Shown here in pieces: positions 46,069-54,540 of a DNA stretch of 64,000 nt. The DNA is taken from assembly GCA_964539025.1 (NCBI GenBank), contig CAZIFA010000003.1, positions 124,001 through 188,000 of the forward strand. The letters run 5' to 3'. The notes beneath the pieces are model-generated. The model had not been told where the DNA came from. It searched no databases and saw only the letters and a program-made list of their open reading frames with translations. The position numbers and the translations under genes are program-made. Within the stretch, counting starts at the first letter, position 1, and each line of letters begins with the position of its first letter. The DNA comes from Micavibrio_A sp964539025 (GTDB taxonomy: Bacteria; Pseudomonadota; Alphaproteobacteria; Micavibrionales; Micavibrionaceae).

Positions 46069-46089
46069 ATGACTGCATCATCTGCATAG
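46069..46089 (+). CDS. Possible six-codon leader peptide
   Basis: ATG followed by five codons (M-T-A-S-S-A) and TAG, with an AACAGGGAGA ribosome site about ten bases upstream. The site is as good as those of real genes nearby, but so short a frame may be chance. If translated, it could influence folding of the leader that follows. Confidence 0.2.
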   Translation: MTASSA

Positions 46090-46324
46090 CGCTCGCGCGC
46101 ACCCCCACAACAACATAGAAGAATAACGCTCAGGCGAATTTTCCTGAACGCGATCTTTTGCATCTTGCTTTCGTGCATTTATACGCACCTAGGCTGGGGA
46201 AATCTTTATCCAAAAATCGACGAAATATTCTCAACCGATCTGGCATAGGCGCCGTCGGCACGGGGATCTTCGTGCCTACAAAGTACGTTTTGTAAATAAA
46301 AAAGAAAACACAGGGAGAAAAACA

Positions 46325-48040
46325 ATGTCTAAAGAAACTGGCGCCGCCGGCGCTAAAATCAAACGTGTAACGAGCGTTGAAGATTTCATCGCCGCCAATC
46401 GCAAAACCAAAGAAGCACCCAAGGTTGAAGAAAAAAAACAGGAATCCACCAGGGATTTTTCTAAAATTGATACCAACACTTTCTACAAAATCCTTTTGGA
46501 TCAAAAACTCTCGCCCACTGAGAAAAAAGAAGAAACGGCCAAAGCGCTGGCCTTCGAAGGCACGCGTGAAGAAGTCGCCAAGCGTCTTAAAGAATTTAAT
46601 GAATTCAAAGAATATTTGCAGTTCGAACGTCAGCGTATGGCAAGTCAAATCATCGATCTAACCGATACGGATGCATTCGGTGAAATGAAGGGTGTCTATG
46701 AAGACATCAACAACGCGTTGATAGATTTCGAAGACCGTATCAGACCCTTAACCGATGCAGTCGATGCCGTTTACAAACTGCGTATGAACGGTATGACATT
46801 CGACGTTGTTCGTGAAATCAAGGAAGACCGCGAAAATGAGGCCAAAGGTAAAGTACTCCAAACTCAGCAGTCTGATCGCATCACGGCTCTGGATAAAGAA
46901 ATAAGAGATCTTAAGATCAGGAATGCCGAGCTCGGGCAGGAAAAAAGCTTATGGGGTTTTGGCGGCGTCAAAAAAGATGCCTTGGTTTCAATCGCTGCAA
47001 ACGGCATATATATCACAGAAAAAGAAGAAGAACTGAGAAGGCTCGCCCGATCAATCAAGGATGCTGAAACAGCTGGACCGACAGAATCCAAATTTGGTGA
47101 ATTTGCCGAAGAAAAAGCCAAATTGCGTGAACTTCTGGACATCTCGACTGAAGACCACAAGGTGCGTCAGGAAGCCCTTGTTAATGCGGCACGCACGTTC
47201 ATTACCACGACCGAAGAACGGGTTGGCTCGGTCCTAGCCCATTTCACGGGTATGAACGACCAGGTAGAACGTCTTGGTGAAGCTAACTACAGCATGCGTG
47301 AAATCTACGCCATTCTAAACGACGCCACAAAAGATGCGTCCGAACGCAACCAGGCAAAACGTGTAGACCTGAACAAAGCTGGCGAAGGTGAAGGCGATAT
47401 TCAGAAAATGACGCGTGAACGTGCAATCCGTGATCTGGAAAGCCATATTGCTGCGCTCGGTCAATCCAATGTCGATACGACGACGGTATTTGCGGATCTT
47501 ACGGCACACAGCAACCGCATCAAATCGATGAAGGAAGGAAACGATCAGCAGATCACCAAAACCCGTACCCTTCATACGTCTGGCGTAGCCGGTATTGCGG
47601 ACCAGCTGAGCACTGTTTTGCAGGCGGTATCGTCTGCGGCGCTCGGTGAATCGTCCGAAATGGCGCGTATATCGCTGGAACGGATGAACAGAACAACGTC
47701 TGAACTCGGCCAGAAGGAAGTCATCCGCGTTGCACTCGGTACGCAGGAAGTCAACACCGAGCTTGGCAAGGCATTGGAAAATCTGACGACGACTGGCGAC
47801 GTTATCCGCACAGCGACGGGCATCGTCCGCGAAGGTCTGACGGAAACCAGAAGGCTACGAGAAGACCTTGAAGCGAAGGCTCGCGATGTTCAGTCAGGCA
47901 TCAAGGAAGCTCTGGCTATCGCGGCCGATGTCACGGCCGGCAAAGGCGGCGTCAGATCGGGAGGTGAGCCCGCAAACGACTCAGCAGCTCCGGTTCCACC
48001 AAAAACCAACCCGTTCGGTTTGGGTGGTGGTCCCGCCTAG
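46325..48040 (+). CDS. Coiled-coil cytoplasmic protein, possibly TelA-like at the C-terminus
   Basis: A 571-residue soluble, highly charged protein without signal or membrane segments and with no Cys that I notice. It is mostly helical: coiled-coil stretches around residues 80-130, 165-260 and 330-540, and a Gly/Pro-rich tail (about 540-571) that ends G-L-G-G-G-P-A. The C-terminal helical region (about 430-540), with E-V-N-T-E-L, T-T-G-D-V-I and R-E-G-L-T-E-T-R-R-L-R, has the spacing of the TelA/KlaA toxic-anion-resistance family, but I cannot confirm this. It is first in an operon with a Clp-like ATPase and a membrane protein, suggesting a scaffold or substrate. Function not recognised. Confidence 0.8.
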   Translation: MSKETGAAGAKIKRVTSVEDFIAANRKTKEAPKVEEKKQESTRDFSKIDTNTFYKILLDQKLSPTEKKEETAKALAFEGTREEVAKRLKEFNEFKEYLQFERQRMASQIIDLTDTDAFGEMKGVYEDINNALIDFEDRIRPLTDAVDAVYKLRMNGMTFDVVREIKEDRENEAKGKVLQTQQSDRITALDKEIRDLKIRNAELGQEKSLWGFGGVKKDALVSIAANGIYITEKEEELRRLARSIKDAETAGPTESKFGEFAEEKAKLRELLDISTEDHKVRQEALVNAARTFITTTEERVGSVLAHFTGMNDQVERLGEANYSMREIYAILNDATKDASERNQAKRVDLNKAGEGEGDIQKMTRERAIRDLESHIAALGQSNVDTTTVFADLTAHSNRIKSMKEGNDQQITKTRTLHTSGVAGIADQLSTVLQAVSSAALGESSEMARISLERMNRTTSELGQKEVIRVALGTQEVNTELGKALENLTTTGDVIRTATGIVREGLTETRRLREDLEAKARDVQSGIKEALAIAADVTAGKGGVRSGGEPANDSAAPVPPKTNPFGLGGGPA

Positions 48041-48057
48041 GGCCACTCCCTGTGGGT

Positions 48058-48102
48058 GCAGGAGGTCTTTATGGCCTCCTGCATTGCCCGCTGGATTTTT
48101 TT
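48058..48102 (+). promoter_or_regulatory. Hairpin plus T-run between the first two genes of the operon (attenuator or processing site)
   Basis: A ten-pair stem (GCAGGAGGTC / GGCCTCCTGC, with one G-T pair) and five-base loop at 48058-48082 are followed, after 13 bases, by a T7 run at 48096-48102. The gap between stem and T-run is longer than in a standard terminator, so partial termination or protection of the upstream mRNA end is more likely. Either would give more coiled-coil protein than ATPase. Confidence 0.55.
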
Positions 48103-48133
48103 GCAACATTTCGCGAACACATGAAGGTTTGAT

Positions 48134-50410
48134 ATGACCCAATCTACATCCAAAGATTTTCTGATCCGTGGCGAAGACTACCTCGCCAGATACCCGGATT
48201 TTAAACTGACCGGCCGCGCCAAGGATTTGACCAAACTATCGGGCATCCTGATGCGCAAAAACGCCAACAACGTCATGTTGGTCGGTGCTGGCGGTGTCGG
48301 ACTTTCCGCCATCTGCCTAGGCCTTCAGGCCAGTAAGCAAGACCCCGATACCCCGTTTGATACGATCGGCAAACGGATTTTCTGGCTTGATAGCGATGGA
48401 CTGTTCTCCTCTGGCAATAGCGGAGAGATCAATGACAGCTTTAAAAAGATGATGAAAACGCTATCACGTTCTTCTGAAACCGTTCTCGTTATCGATGACA
48501 TGCGTGATTTTATCGAAGGCGCGCGCAATAGCGGCAATACGCACTTGATCAATGCTCTGATGCACGAAATCAAGAGTCGTAAATTTCAGGCCATTCTTGA
48601 AGCCCGCGATGAAGATTTGGAACTTATTCTCAAATCACATTCCGATATGCGTGAAATTTTCACGATTCAGGATGTACAAGAACCACATAAGGATGCCCTT
48701 CACGCCATCGTGACGCATGCCGCCAAGGGGTTGGAGAAATATCACAAGATCAAGATAGGTCCAGATGCCATTGATAACGCCATCACACTGACCAGTAAAT
48801 ATCGTGTGCGTGATATGAGTCTGTCCCGTGCCCAGCCGGAGCGAAGCTTGAACCTTCTAGACCGCGCCCTGACCAGTTACCGCCAGGATGCGCACTCCAT
48901 GCCACCTGTGCTGCGGGGCTATAACAAGCAGATGTTGCTTCTTGAATCTGCTCTGGCTGGAAAATCCACTGCTGAATATGCAGGAATGAGTGATGGCGAG
49001 CTTCAAACGCTTAAAATAGAACTTGATGCCCGCATCATAGAAACCAAAAAAGGCTGGGAGGCCAATCAAGAAAAACTGCGTCACTTCTACAGCGAGCAGC
49101 GCGCGGGTGAAGAACTGGTTCGTAGTTACGAAGATGAAATCGCGGATCTGGAAGAAAAAGACCGCGAAAAGGCAAAAAAAGCTGAAAAAGAACCGGAAAC
49201 ACCGTCCGCCAAAACCGCTTTTCATTCTCTGGGCAAGGCTGCGTACGGTTCGCCGGAACTCAACGCCCTGCGCGAAAAAATGAGGACGGCAGAACTGGCC
49301 ATATCCACCAACAGAACCGGGTTCGAACAGCTTACAGCCGAAATCAACAAAGACCTTATTTTGGATGCAGATGAAGTTACGCGGGAATTCAGCAATATTT
49401 CCGACATTCCGCTCGAGCGCCTCAATCAGAATGAACGTGAAAAACTTTTAGGACTCGAAGATGGTCTAAAACTCCGAGTCTTTGGTCAAGACCATGCGAT
49501 TGGCAAGCTAGCGGGCGCCATTCGTGTCGCACGCGCAGGATTGAAAGATCCGAACAAACCTGAATCTGCATTCTTGTTTGCTGGCCCATCAGGCGTTGGT
49601 AAAACCGAAGTTTCAAAGGCTCTCACCGCGTGGCTCAAGGACGATGAACGCGCCCTACTTCGCTTTGATATGTCCGAATACATGGAAAAACATGCTGTTG
49701 CAAAATTGATCGGCGCACCTCCGGGATATGAAGGCTACGAGGCCGGCGGCCTTTTGACGAACGCTATTCGCCGCTACCCGAACGCCATCTTGCTTTTGGA
49801 CGAAATTGAGAAAGCGCACCCGGATGTGTTCAACGTCCTTTTGCAGGTTTTGGATGACGCCCGCCTGACCGACAACCGCGGCCTGACCGTTCCGTTCGAT
49901 CAAGTCAACATTATCATGACAACAAACCTAGGCCAGCCGCACTTTTTGGACAAAAGCCTGACGTTTGAAGAAGCGGTTGAAAGAGCCAAGGGTGATCTGG
50001 AGGCAACCTATAGACCGGAATTTCTAAACCGGTTCAACGGACGCCAAAACATCGTATTCTTCAATCGTCTGGAACTGCCGGTTATTGAACGCATCGCCAA
50101 ACGTGAGATCGACAAGACCAACACAAAGATCAAGAACCAAGGCGGTCTCCTGTCCATCGATATGGACGATCCTACGATCAAGGCGATATGCGAGGATAAA
50201 TACAACCCTGCGGACGGCGCTCGTGGTATCCCGGGATATTTCAACGCCGAAATCTACCCGGCTCTCGCGATGACAATGCTGAAAACACCCAATGCCGCCG
50301 GCGTGATCGGTATCAGCTATGACAAGACAACCAGCAGTCTGAGCATGTCACCACCAAATAAAGCCGAAGACAAACCCAAAACGGCAGCACCAGCCCCGGT
50401 TGTAGCGTAG
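48134..50410 (+). CDS. Clp/Hsp100-type double AAA+ ATPase with degenerate first ATP site
   Basis: A 758-residue ClpA/ClpB-like unfoldase without the Clp N-domain. In AAA ring one (about 20-255) Walker A at 51-58 reads G-A-G-G-V-G-L-S, so the ATP-binding Lys is Leu; Walker B reads V-L-V-I-D-D, with Asp for the catalytic Glu. A helical, coiled-coil middle region (about 285-420) follows. AAA ring two (about 440-720) is intact: G-P-S-G-V-G-K-T (484-491), L-L-L-D-E (553-557), pore loop G-Y-E-G-Y-E (531-536) and R-P-E-F-L-N-R-F. The tail is Pro/Ala-rich. It probably remodels the coiled-coil partner or the membrane protein coded beside it. No ClpP-binding I-G-L/F loop is evident. Confidence 0.9.
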   Translation: MTQSTSKDFLIRGEDYLARYPDFKLTGRAKDLTKLSGILMRKNANNVMLVGAGGVGLSAICLGLQASKQDPDTPFDTIGKRIFWLDSDGLFSSGNSGEINDSFKKMMKTLSRSSETVLVIDDMRDFIEGARNSGNTHLINALMHEIKSRKFQAILEARDEDLELILKSHSDMREIFTIQDVQEPHKDALHAIVTHAAKGLEKYHKIKIGPDAIDNAITLTSKYRVRDMSLSRAQPERSLNLLDRALTSYRQDAHSMPPVLRGYNKQMLLLESALAGKSTAEYAGMSDGELQTLKIELDARIIETKKGWEANQEKLRHFYSEQRAGEELVRSYEDEIADLEEKDREKAKKAEKEPETPSAKTAFHSLGKAAYGSPELNALREKMRTAELAISTNRTGFEQLTAEINKDLILDADEVTREFSNISDIPLERLNQNEREKLLGLEDGLKLRVFGQDHAIGKLAGAIRVARAGLKDPNKPESAFLFAGPSGVGKTEVSKALTAWLKDDERALLRFDMSEYMEKHAVAKLIGAPPGYEGYEAGGLLTNAIRRYPNAILLLDEIEKAHPDVFNVLLQVLDDARLTDNRGLTVPFDQVNIIMTTNLGQPHFLDKSLTFEEAVERAKGDLEATYRPEFLNRFNGRQNIVFFNRLELPVIERIAKREIDKTNTKIKNQGGLLSIDMDDPTIKAICEDKYNPADGARGIPGYFNAEIYPALAMTMLKTPNAAGVIGISYDKTTSSLSMSPPNKAEDKPKTAAPAPVVA

Positions 50411-50424
50411 AAAGGAGCATAATC

Positions 50425-51267
50425 ATGAGCGACAATACAAATAAAAGCGCATCGGACCGGGCCCGCGAAATTCTCGAAGAAGCGGAACGCAGGCAAAGAG
50501 CCGAAAAAATTGTCAACGATAACCCCGATATGGGACTGGAAGGAACGTTGGCTGGAAAGATCAAAGAACAGATCGCTCTGGCGCGCACCATTAAAAAGGT
50601 ATTCAACATCGCCTCTTCCGCCATCGACACGGCCATGGACTATCTCGGGCCGGTAGGACGCATGGCGAAAACCGTCGGTGGCTGGACTAAATCCGTTTTG
50701 GAATATTCCATGTTTGAACGCGAGAATGGTGACTTCAAGCGTGATGAGCATGGTGATCGCATCTTCTCTGGCAAGCGACTTGGTAAAGCATTTGCCCTTG
50801 CGGCATGTATGGGGTTATCGCTCAATTTGGGATATCATTATGCCTATTATCACGGCACGCAGTTCAACGAATTGATCTACACGACCGGCAAGCAGGAAAT
50901 TAAGGACGGTGAATTGTATCATGTGACAGGATGCACGTCCCTGCCTTGCTCGACGGCGGCGGATAACGGAAAATACTACCAGATTACTAAAAGTTTTTTC
51001 TGGCCACGCCAGCTATACCCGGAAGAAAACATTTACGCCAACGTGCCGCAACAGATCGCGGCCTGCGAAGTTCAGGGCTACGGCATCTACTTCAAAGAGC
51101 TAAAAATTCTGCATAGAATGCTGGAATGGTATCAAAACATCGAAAGCGTTTCTTGCCGCCCGCTGTCGGAAAAGGAGATACAGAATATGATGGTGACGGG
51201 ATCTGCTATCGGCACAATGCAGCAGATGATAGCGCCAGCGCAACCGCAGCACGCCCCAGCACCTTAA
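50425..51267 (+). CDS. Single-pass membrane protein with cysteine-containing outer domain, function unknown
   Basis: A 280-residue protein. Residues 1-115 are charged and helical; a basic stretch (K-R-D-E-H-G-D-R-I-F-S-G-K-R) precedes one membrane helix at about 120-142, so the N-terminus should be inside. The outer domain (about 143-280) has four Cys (170, 175, 214, 244), an even number suited to disulfides, and a Pro/Gln-rich tail. A distant likeness to DUF1523 (V-T-G start of the outer domain, Tyr/Trp-rich core) is possible but unproven. AAGGAG precedes the ATG; the gene starts 14 bases after the ATPase stop. It would link the cytoplasmic partners to the envelope. Confidence 0.78.
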   Translation: MSDNTNKSASDRAREILEEAERRQRAEKIVNDNPDMGLEGTLAGKIKEQIALARTIKKVFNIASSAIDTAMDYLGPVGRMAKTVGGWTKSVLEYSMFERENGDFKRDEHGDRIFSGKRLGKAFALAACMGLSLNLGYHYAYYHGTQFNELIYTTGKQEIKDGELYHVTGCTSLPCSTAADNGKYYQITKSFFWPRQLYPEENIYANVPQQIAACEVQGYGIYFKELKILHRMLEWYQNIESVSCRPLSEKEIQNMMVTGSAIGTMQQMIAPAQPQHAPAP

Positions 51268-51288
51268 GTGGAAAACCTTATCTAGGAT

Positions 51289-53106
51289 CTATACCGATTT
51301 CAAACTAAACCAGGGCGAAATTCGGTTATGTGCGGCCGATATAACAACGGCTTGTCCCTTGTTAAGCAGAACCGGCTCATCAAAAAGATAAAGCGCATGA
51401 GTCCATGCGGCAGCTTTTGTCTTGGTCAACGGGCAGTTTTCAAAAAGCCCGTGCTCATACATTTGCATACGAACCCACTGAACTACACCATAGCATTTAC
51501 CGGCAGACGTTGCTTCGATTCTTATTTCTTTGCTTTCCGGAGGAAAAAAATCAACATTTTGAAAATCAAAGTTGAATGCGCTTACTTTATCGCTCAAAAA
51601 TTGAATATCATATCTGTCCGTATTTAAACATATTTTCTTAGGCGTAATTTTGTTGAAAGCACTTAAGTCAAATCCGTGAACATTTTCAACACTTACATTT
51701 TCTCCAATTTCGTCACCTGTAAAAAGGGCGATCATTATATCGCCGCTGGACGGGATAATTTGTCCTTGAGGCTTTAAAATCCTTTGTTTTGCATCTTCGA
51801 TGCTGGGCAGAACGCCTTCTCCCAAAAACTCACTGGATAAAATTTCAGACACAAGAATATCGGCCTGACGCGGTAACTCTTTGCCAACCTCTACATTTGT
51901 TGATTTTTTTTCTAAAACGGAAATCACATGATCCATTTTGTTGGCGCGAACAATTTCTTGTGCCGCCTTTGCGACGATGGATACCATTTCGCATGTAACA
52001 ACACGCTCGGCCCCGCATTTTGCCGCCATCATTGAGAGCAAACCTGATCCTGTTCCAATTTCAAAAACATGGCTTTTTTCATTAATCGAAGTTTTCAGTG
52101 CCTCATAATAGGCATTATTACGCAACTCATCATTCATCATAGGTAGATGCCACGCAGGAACAAGACGATCCAGACAGGTAGAATAGGCAAGCCGGGCTTG
52201 TGCATCGTACGGGGTTTTTGCAATTGCCTTTTGACAAAACTCCAAAGCATCCCCGCTTCTACCCTGTAAAATAAGAACATTTGCAAGATTGCGCAAAGCT
52301 TCGCTATCAGGATCAAATTTTATAGCTTCACGGTATGATTTTTCCGCCTCTGTATAACGCTTGGTCTGAACATAGAAGTTGCCCAGATTGTTATGAGATC
52401 TGGCTATATTCGGGTTTAAGATTATAGCCTGTCTAAAATGGCTCTCAGCCTTTTTATAATCCCCCTGTTCGGCCATCAATACGCCCATATTGCAATGGGC
52501 ATCGACATCGTTTTGATTGTGTCTTAAGGCCTCTTGATAATGCGCTGCCGCTTGCTTCCAATTTCTAATAGAATATGCAATGACACCAAGATTATTGTGC
52601 GACGATGAATGTCCGGGTAAAATTGCCAGCGCATTCTTATAGCTTTTCATGGCCTCATCCAATAACCCCTGCGCTTGCAAAGACTGGCCCAGGTTGCAAT
52701 GCGCCTCAACATGTTGGGGGTCGATAAAAAGTGCCTGTTGACAGCTATCTTGGGCGGATTTCAACTCCCCCAACTGTATAAGCACTAGGGCATAGTTCGA
52801 CAATGCATCTGGATAATCGGGCTTAATTTCAATGGCTTTTTTGATAAAGTCTCGCGCAACAGCAATTTTTCCTGTCTGAAAAGCGATCAACCCTAAAAAA
52901 TGTAACGCGACCGGTTGGTCGGGGGACAATTGCAAAATCTTCTGAAGCAATATTTCAGCATCGCTTAGCTCCCCTAGCCTTAAATGATTTATCACAGAGT
53001 CTAGAATACTCCCCACGGAAGGTTCTCCGTTTAAGTATTGAGACTGATGTTGTGCCTCATGCTTCTTGGATTGGCTTTGCAACTTTCTTTTTTCCGTTCT
53101 ATTCAT
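51289..53106 (-). CDS. TPR protein arginine methyltransferase-like protein (PRMT7/9 type)
   Basis: A 605-residue protein. Residues about 30-310 are eight or so TPR repeats. Residues about 335-605 form a SAM-dependent methyltransferase: F-E-I-G-T-G-S-G as motif I, then the double-Glu loop with Glu421 and Glu430 in S-E-I-L-S-S-E-F-L-G-E, nine residues apart and closely like PRMT7 (E-L-F-D-T-E-L-I-G-E). A W-T-H-A-L-Y-L-F segment stands where PRMTs have their substrate-binding THW loop. Eukaryotic PRMT9 also pairs TPRs with this domain. Predicted to methylate Arg in proteins. It is convergent with the three-gene operon (21-base gap). Confidence 0.85.
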   Translation of the reverse strand: MNRTEKRKLQSQSKKHEAQHQSQYLNGEPSVGSILDSVINHLRLGELSDAEILLQKILQLSPDQPVALHFLGLIAFQTGKIAVARDFIKKAIEIKPDYPDALSNYALVLIQLGELKSAQDSCQQALFIDPQHVEAHCNLGQSLQAQGLLDEAMKSYKNALAILPGHSSSHNNLGVIAYSIRNWKQAAAHYQEALRHNQNDVDAHCNMGVLMAEQGDYKKAESHFRQAIILNPNIARSHNNLGNFYVQTKRYTEAEKSYREAIKFDPDSEALRNLANVLILQGRSGDALEFCQKAIAKTPYDAQARLAYSTCLDRLVPAWHLPMMNDELRNNAYYEALKTSINEKSHVFEIGTGSGLLSMMAAKCGAERVVTCEMVSIVAKAAQEIVRANKMDHVISVLEKKSTNVEVGKELPRQADILVSEILSSEFLGEGVLPSIEDAKQRILKPQGQIIPSSGDIMIALFTGDEIGENVSVENVHGFDLSAFNKITPKKICLNTDRYDIQFLSDKVSAFNFDFQNVDFFPPESKEIRIEATSAGKCYGVVQWVRMQMYEHGLFENCPLTKTKAAAWTHALYLFDEPVLLNKGQAVVISAAHNRISPWFSLKSV

Positions 53107-53168
53107 AAAAACACACTAGGCCTTTCCGAATGGGAAACTACGAATGAAACTGCCATGCGGAGGCGGAT

Positions 53169-53229
53169 AAAGTCCAGTTGCCAAATCCGATACCTCCTCG
53201 CTCATGCCGTTTTTTTAATCCAAGGATGA
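53169..53229 (+). pseudogene. Remnant of a DUF3800 gene 3' end
   Basis: The bases at 53169-53244 align with the end of the intact DUF3800 gene and its downstream flank (55231-55305), about three-quarters identical, including the segment coding L-I-Q-G and the stop. An extra T in the T-run breaks the frame. Nothing of the rest of the gene is left upstream, where the TPR-methyltransferase begins. Confidence 0.75.
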
Positions 53230-53300
53230 TGGAGATTCAAGAATAGCGGAAATTCGATACCGGGGACTTTTCCTGATCGGCTTGAATTTCATCCAATTGA

Positions 53301-53696
53301 GCGATCCCTGCCCATCCTATAATATCCATAAAATTAGATGCTCTCAAGCCTTATCAATTCGATACAATCATCTTTCAATTCCCGAATGTTTGTAGCCGGG
53401 AGCCGAAGCATGGCAATAACCCTAATCATGTCCTCGTTCGGAGATTTCTAAAGAACGCGACGCAGTTCCTGCAATCTTTTGGCAAGGTTATTATCTCGAT
53501 AGTTGATAATCCGCATTATCAAGGCGCTTTTCAATTTGAAGAAGCTGCAAAATTCGCCGGATTTCAAGAGCCGCAAAGCTATTTCTTTGACCCTGAAAGT
53601 TTTCCGGGATACTCTCATACCAATACAAATAATGGTGAAAGCGCCCTTGAAAACCATAGGCAGTTTTCAACCTGGGTGTTTAGATTGCAGAAATGA
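53301..53696 (+). pseudogene. N-terminally truncated DUF2431 (BMT5-like) Rossmann methyltransferase
   Basis: An open frame without a plausible start, preceded by in-frame stops at 53283 and 53298, encodes about 131 residues that match the C-terminal part of DUF2431 proteins: F-D-T-I-I-F-Q-F-P-N-V, then R-R-F-L-K-N-A, G-K-V-I-I-S-I-V and F-P-G-Y-S-H. The family includes the yeast 25S rRNA uridine methyltransferase Bmt5. The SAM-binding N-terminus is gone. Its TGA overlaps the AlkB-like ATG (ATGA), so the two were once coupled. Confidence 0.72.
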
Positions 53697-54304
53697 ACTT
53701 GCTGTTCAAAATTGATAATGACGCAGAAACCGACATCCGAGGCTTAACTTATATCCCGGATTATGTCAGCGCGGATGAAGAACAGACTTTGATTGCGCAC
53801 ATTGATCAGCAAAGCTGGATCACTGATCTCAAGCGCCGCGTACAGCATTACGGTTATCGCTACGATTACAAGGTGCGCGCTGTAACCAGTGATGCTTATT
53901 TAGGGTCGCTTCCTGACTGGCTTCAGCCGCTTGCGCAAAAATTGTACGATGATAGAACATTTCCTGCTGTTCCTGACCAAGCGATAGTGAATGAATATCT
54001 TCCCGGGCAAGGAATCTCCGCACATATAGATTGCGTACCGTGTTTTGCAGATACGATTGCCTCCTTAAGCCTTGGCTCGCCTGCCGTCATGCAATTCGCT
54101 AACCCTCAAACCAGCGCGAAAAGAGATATACTTCTCAAAGAACGTAGCCTGATTATTCTTTCCGGTGAAGCCCGCTATGAATGGACGCATTCTATTCCGG
54201 CACGTAAAGCCGACATAGTAAACAGCTTAAAGATTAATCGAGACAGGAGAGTCTCTCTTACTTTTCGTAACATCATTAATCGGACTGGAACATCTTTAAC
54301 TTAG
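53693..54304 (+). CDS. AlkB-like 2-oxoglutarate/Fe(II) dioxygenase
   Basis: A 203-residue AlkB-family enzyme with iron ligands His111, Asp113 and His166 and the 2-oxoglutarate-binding R-R-V-S-L-T-F-R (185-192). N-x-Y at N100-E-Y and W164-T-H are family features. It resembles the compact ALKBH8/ALKBH6-like group rather than E. coli AlkB; substrates could be alkylated nucleic acid or tRNA. Its last codons lie inside the first copy of the 52-bp repeat. It is coupled to the DUF2431 remnant. Confidence 0.88.
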   Translation: MNLLFKIDNDAETDIRGLTYIPDYVSADEEQTLIAHIDQQSWITDLKRRVQHYGYRYDYKVRAVTSDAYLGSLPDWLQPLAQKLYDDRTFPAVPDQAIVNEYLPGQGISAHIDCVPCFADTIASLSLGSPAVMQFANPQTSAKRDILLKERSLIILSGEARYEWTHSIPARKADIVNSLKINRDRRVSLTFRNIINRTGTSLT

Positions 54305-54344
54305 GGATGACGTTAATTAAAGATGGGGCATCAAGTTTAATTAG
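54293..54344. repeat. 52-bp direct repeat, copy 1
   Basis: Identical to 55331-55382 over 52 bases. This copy contains the last codons of the AlkB-like gene (S-L-T-stop) and is followed directly by the hipB remnant. Confidence 0.97.
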
Positions 54345-54345
54345 T

Positions 54346-54435
54346 AGTCCGACGGTTAATGATTTTGAACAACAGAGAACGAGCATTACGCTGGAATCAG
54401 CTTTGAAAATTTTAAGGTGTTTGGGAATGGCTTGA
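54346..54435 (+). pseudogene. Remnant of a hipB antitoxin gene (3' end only)
   Basis: Thirty codons ending in TGA encode the same C-terminal residues as the intact hipB at 56660 (P-T-V-N-D-F-E-Q-Q to C-L-G-M-A). About a dozen codons differ, all synonymously. The 5' part and any hipA are missing; the upstream flank is repeat copy 1. Confidence 0.9.
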
Positions 54436-54540
54436 GGATCTTCTATCTGCCGTCATGTTTGCGCAAGCGGACATACAAAAAAAATCAATAGACATATAAA
54501 GACACTTCCTACGTTTTATAATGAATGATGGAAAACTATC

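Larger units (their letters stand above)
45735..46324. other. 590-base intergenic region with a long leader before the three-gene operon
   Basis: No convincing gene longer than a few codons. It holds a promoter-like pair near 45981-46009, a ribosome site plus six-codon frame at 46069-46089, a six-base-pair hairpin (GGCACG / CGTGCC) at 46257-46276 and the AGGGAG ribosome site of the downstream coiled-coil gene at 46314-46319. A frame on the minus strand through this region is an overlap shadow with low-complexity composition. Confidence 0.6.

Noticed and set aside
46130..46648. Minus-strand frame of 172 codons across the leader and start of the coiled-coil gene
   Set aside because: Phe-rich composition mirrors the Lys/Glu-rich coding strand; no start signal or motif.
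53838..54023. Minus-strand short frames opposite the AlkB-like gene
   Set aside because: Shadows of a gene with intact iron and 2-oxoglutarate ligands.
54345..54540. Possibility that the hipB-like codons at 54346 form a live small gene
   Set aside because: There is no start codon or HTH N-terminus in frame; only the last 30 codons remain.
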